Source: Oscillospiraceae bacterium (GTDB lineage: Bacteria > Bacillota > Clostridia > WRCU01). Taken from it: 5,579 nt of DNA. Location: the NCBI GenBank assembly GCA_009783805.1, contig WRCU01000123.1:1-5579 (forward strand), read 5' to 3'. Both the position numbers and the translations under genes were made by a program. This document shows, in pieces, positions 4,961-5,579 of the stretch (positions within the stretch are counted from its first letter, which is position 1; each line of letters starts with the position of its first letter). The notes beneath the pieces were generated by a model. It worked only from the letters and a program-made list of their open reading frames with translations, had not been told where the DNA came from and ran no database searches.

Positions 4961-5579
4961 ATGAATCACGTATATTTCCACAACTACGAGAATGACCCGT
5001 ATGGGGAGGCGAAGGCCAGGGAGGGCTATGGCAGGGTGGCCGAGAGGGTCGCGGCCGACCCGGCCTCGTTCCCCTTCGCCGTAGGCTCCTATGAGATAGG
5101 CCTTGCCGAGTTCATGGGCCCGACGCGCTTCTGGTACGTCGCCGTCCTGGTGAGGGGCGTGGCCGACGGCGTCGCCTCCGACGAGGTGGGCCGGTTGATC
5201 GGCGGCAGCCTCGCCTCGATGGGTTTGGCCGAGGCAGGCGGGGTATGGTGCCAGGAGGCGGACTTCGGCGGCCTCCGCGAGGGCTTGGGCGGCGACAACG
5301 TTATCCATATGGCTTACCTGGGTCCGTATGGGTACCCTGGGCCCGCCCCGGCGGCGCAAGGGTACGCGGCCGCGGGCGGCTTGGCCGCCGCGGCATATCA
5401 GCCTCAGGGCATGCCGTCGCAGCCTCAGGGCATGCCGGCGCAGCCTCAGGGCATGCCGGCGCAGCCCCAGGGCATGCCGGCGCAGCACCAGGGCATGCCG
5501 GCGCAGCACCAGGGCATGCCGGCGCAGCCTCAGGACATGCCGGCGCAGCCTCAGGGCATGCCGGCGCAGCACCAGGGCA
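4961..5579 (+). CDS. Unrecognised protein with C-terminal QPQGMPA heptapeptide repeats, 3' end outside window
   Basis: This frame is open from ATG 4961 to the window end, giving 206 full codons and no stop. It is not recognised. Residues 1-120 look globular: a short strand, a helix rich in Glu/Ala/Arg (about 15-33), aromatic strands (FPFAVGSYEIG, RFWYVAVLVRG about 38-66), and a helix (SDEVGRLIGGSLASMGL about 73-89), ending with VIHMAYLGPYGY. Residues 121-146 are a Pro/Gly/Ala/Tyr linker. From residue 147 a seven-residue unit (QPQGMPA with P/H, G/D and A/S variants) repeats eight times plus a partial ninth. There is no signal peptide or membrane helix in the visible part. The start is supported by GGGGTG (4949-4954) six bases upstream. 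The 26-bp gap after pyk implies co-transcription. The repeats resemble disordered Pro/Gln/Gly tails such as GYPPQ-type repeats; a scaffolding or surface role is only a guess. Confidence 0.75.
   Translation, partial: MNHVYFHNYENDPYGEAKAREGYGRVAERVAADPASFPFAVGSYEIGLAEFMGPTRFWYVAVLVRGVADGVASDEVGRLIGGSLASMGLAEAGGVWCQEADFGGLREGLGGDNVIHMAYLGPYGYPGPAPAAQGYAAAGGLAAAAYQPQGMPSQPQGMPAQPQGMPAQPQGMPAQHQGMPAQHQGMPAQPQDMPAQPQGMPAQHQG
5399..5579 (+). repeat. In-frame 21-bp tandem repeat array (8 full units plus a partial ninth)
   Basis: Units begin at 5399, 5420, 5441, 5462, 5483, 5504, 5525, 5546 and 5567, the last cut by the window end. The consensus codons are CAG CCT CAG GGC ATG CCG GCG. Variants are TCG in the last codon of unit 1, CCC in unit 4, CAC (His) in units 5, 6 and 9, and GAC in unit 7. 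There are no insertions or deletions and almost no silent drift, so the array looks recently expanded or homogenised. Its copy number probably varies between strains, and assembly collapse is a risk. Confidence 0.95.

Noticed and set aside
4925..5572. Minus-strand open frame giving an RRHALRL-type repeat protein
   Set aside because: The repeat is the antisense of the 21-bp array. The plus frame has a sensible start, ribosome site and globular N-terminal part.
5399..5579. CRISPR array
   Set aside because: The 21-bp units are contiguous, without unique spacers, and keep a reading frame, so this is a coding tandem repeat.

Overview
This is a GC-rich, gene-dense bacterial window with one partial gene on the minus strand and five genes on the plus strand. 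The divergent region carries a clear sigma70-type promoter, which favours a bacterium over an archaeon. The pyruvate kinase has the long form with an extra C-terminal PEP-utilizer domain that is typical of Bacillota and related anaerobes. Codon use is distinctive: AGG is very common for Arg and ATA for Ile, despite the high GC. That pattern, with the gene content (GH4 glycosidase, UroD-like methyltransferase-fold protein, PHP phosphoesterase, M24-like protein), suggests an anaerobe of the Bacillota or Synergistota kind. This placement is inference, not proof.

Layout. Positions 1-53 (minus) hold the first 17 codons of a GH4-family NAD-dependent glycosidase. Positions 54-209 are a divergent control region with a strong minus-strand promoter (-10 TATAAT), a weaker plus-strand promoter, two direct AACGCGCG repeats that bracket the minus-strand -35, and a small hairpin around the ribosome binding site of the next gene. 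Positions 210-3084 (plus) form a tight three-gene operon: a creatinase/M24-fold protein that has lost most of the metallopeptidase metal ligands, a PHP-domain metal-dependent phosphoesterase (GTG start, 14 bp downstream), and a UroD-superfamily protein (TTG start, 4-base overlap with the PHP stop).

After an 89-bp gap with a candidate promoter comes pyruvate kinase (3174-4934, 586 residues, all key residues present). A further 26 bp on, an unrecognised gene starts at 4961 and runs off the window. It has a globular-looking N-terminal part of about 120 residues, then a Pro/Gly/Tyr/Ala-rich linker, then a perfect-phase array of 21-bp repeats encoding a seven-residue QPQGMPA-type unit.

Functionally, the three-gene operon looks like a small catabolic or modification module, perhaps controlled together with the divergent glycosidase; its substrate cannot be read from the sequence. 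Pyruvate kinase is ordinary glycolysis. The repeat protein is probably co-transcribed with it and is the least explained gene here. I saw no RNA gene, CRISPR array, insertion sequence or convincing intrinsic terminator.
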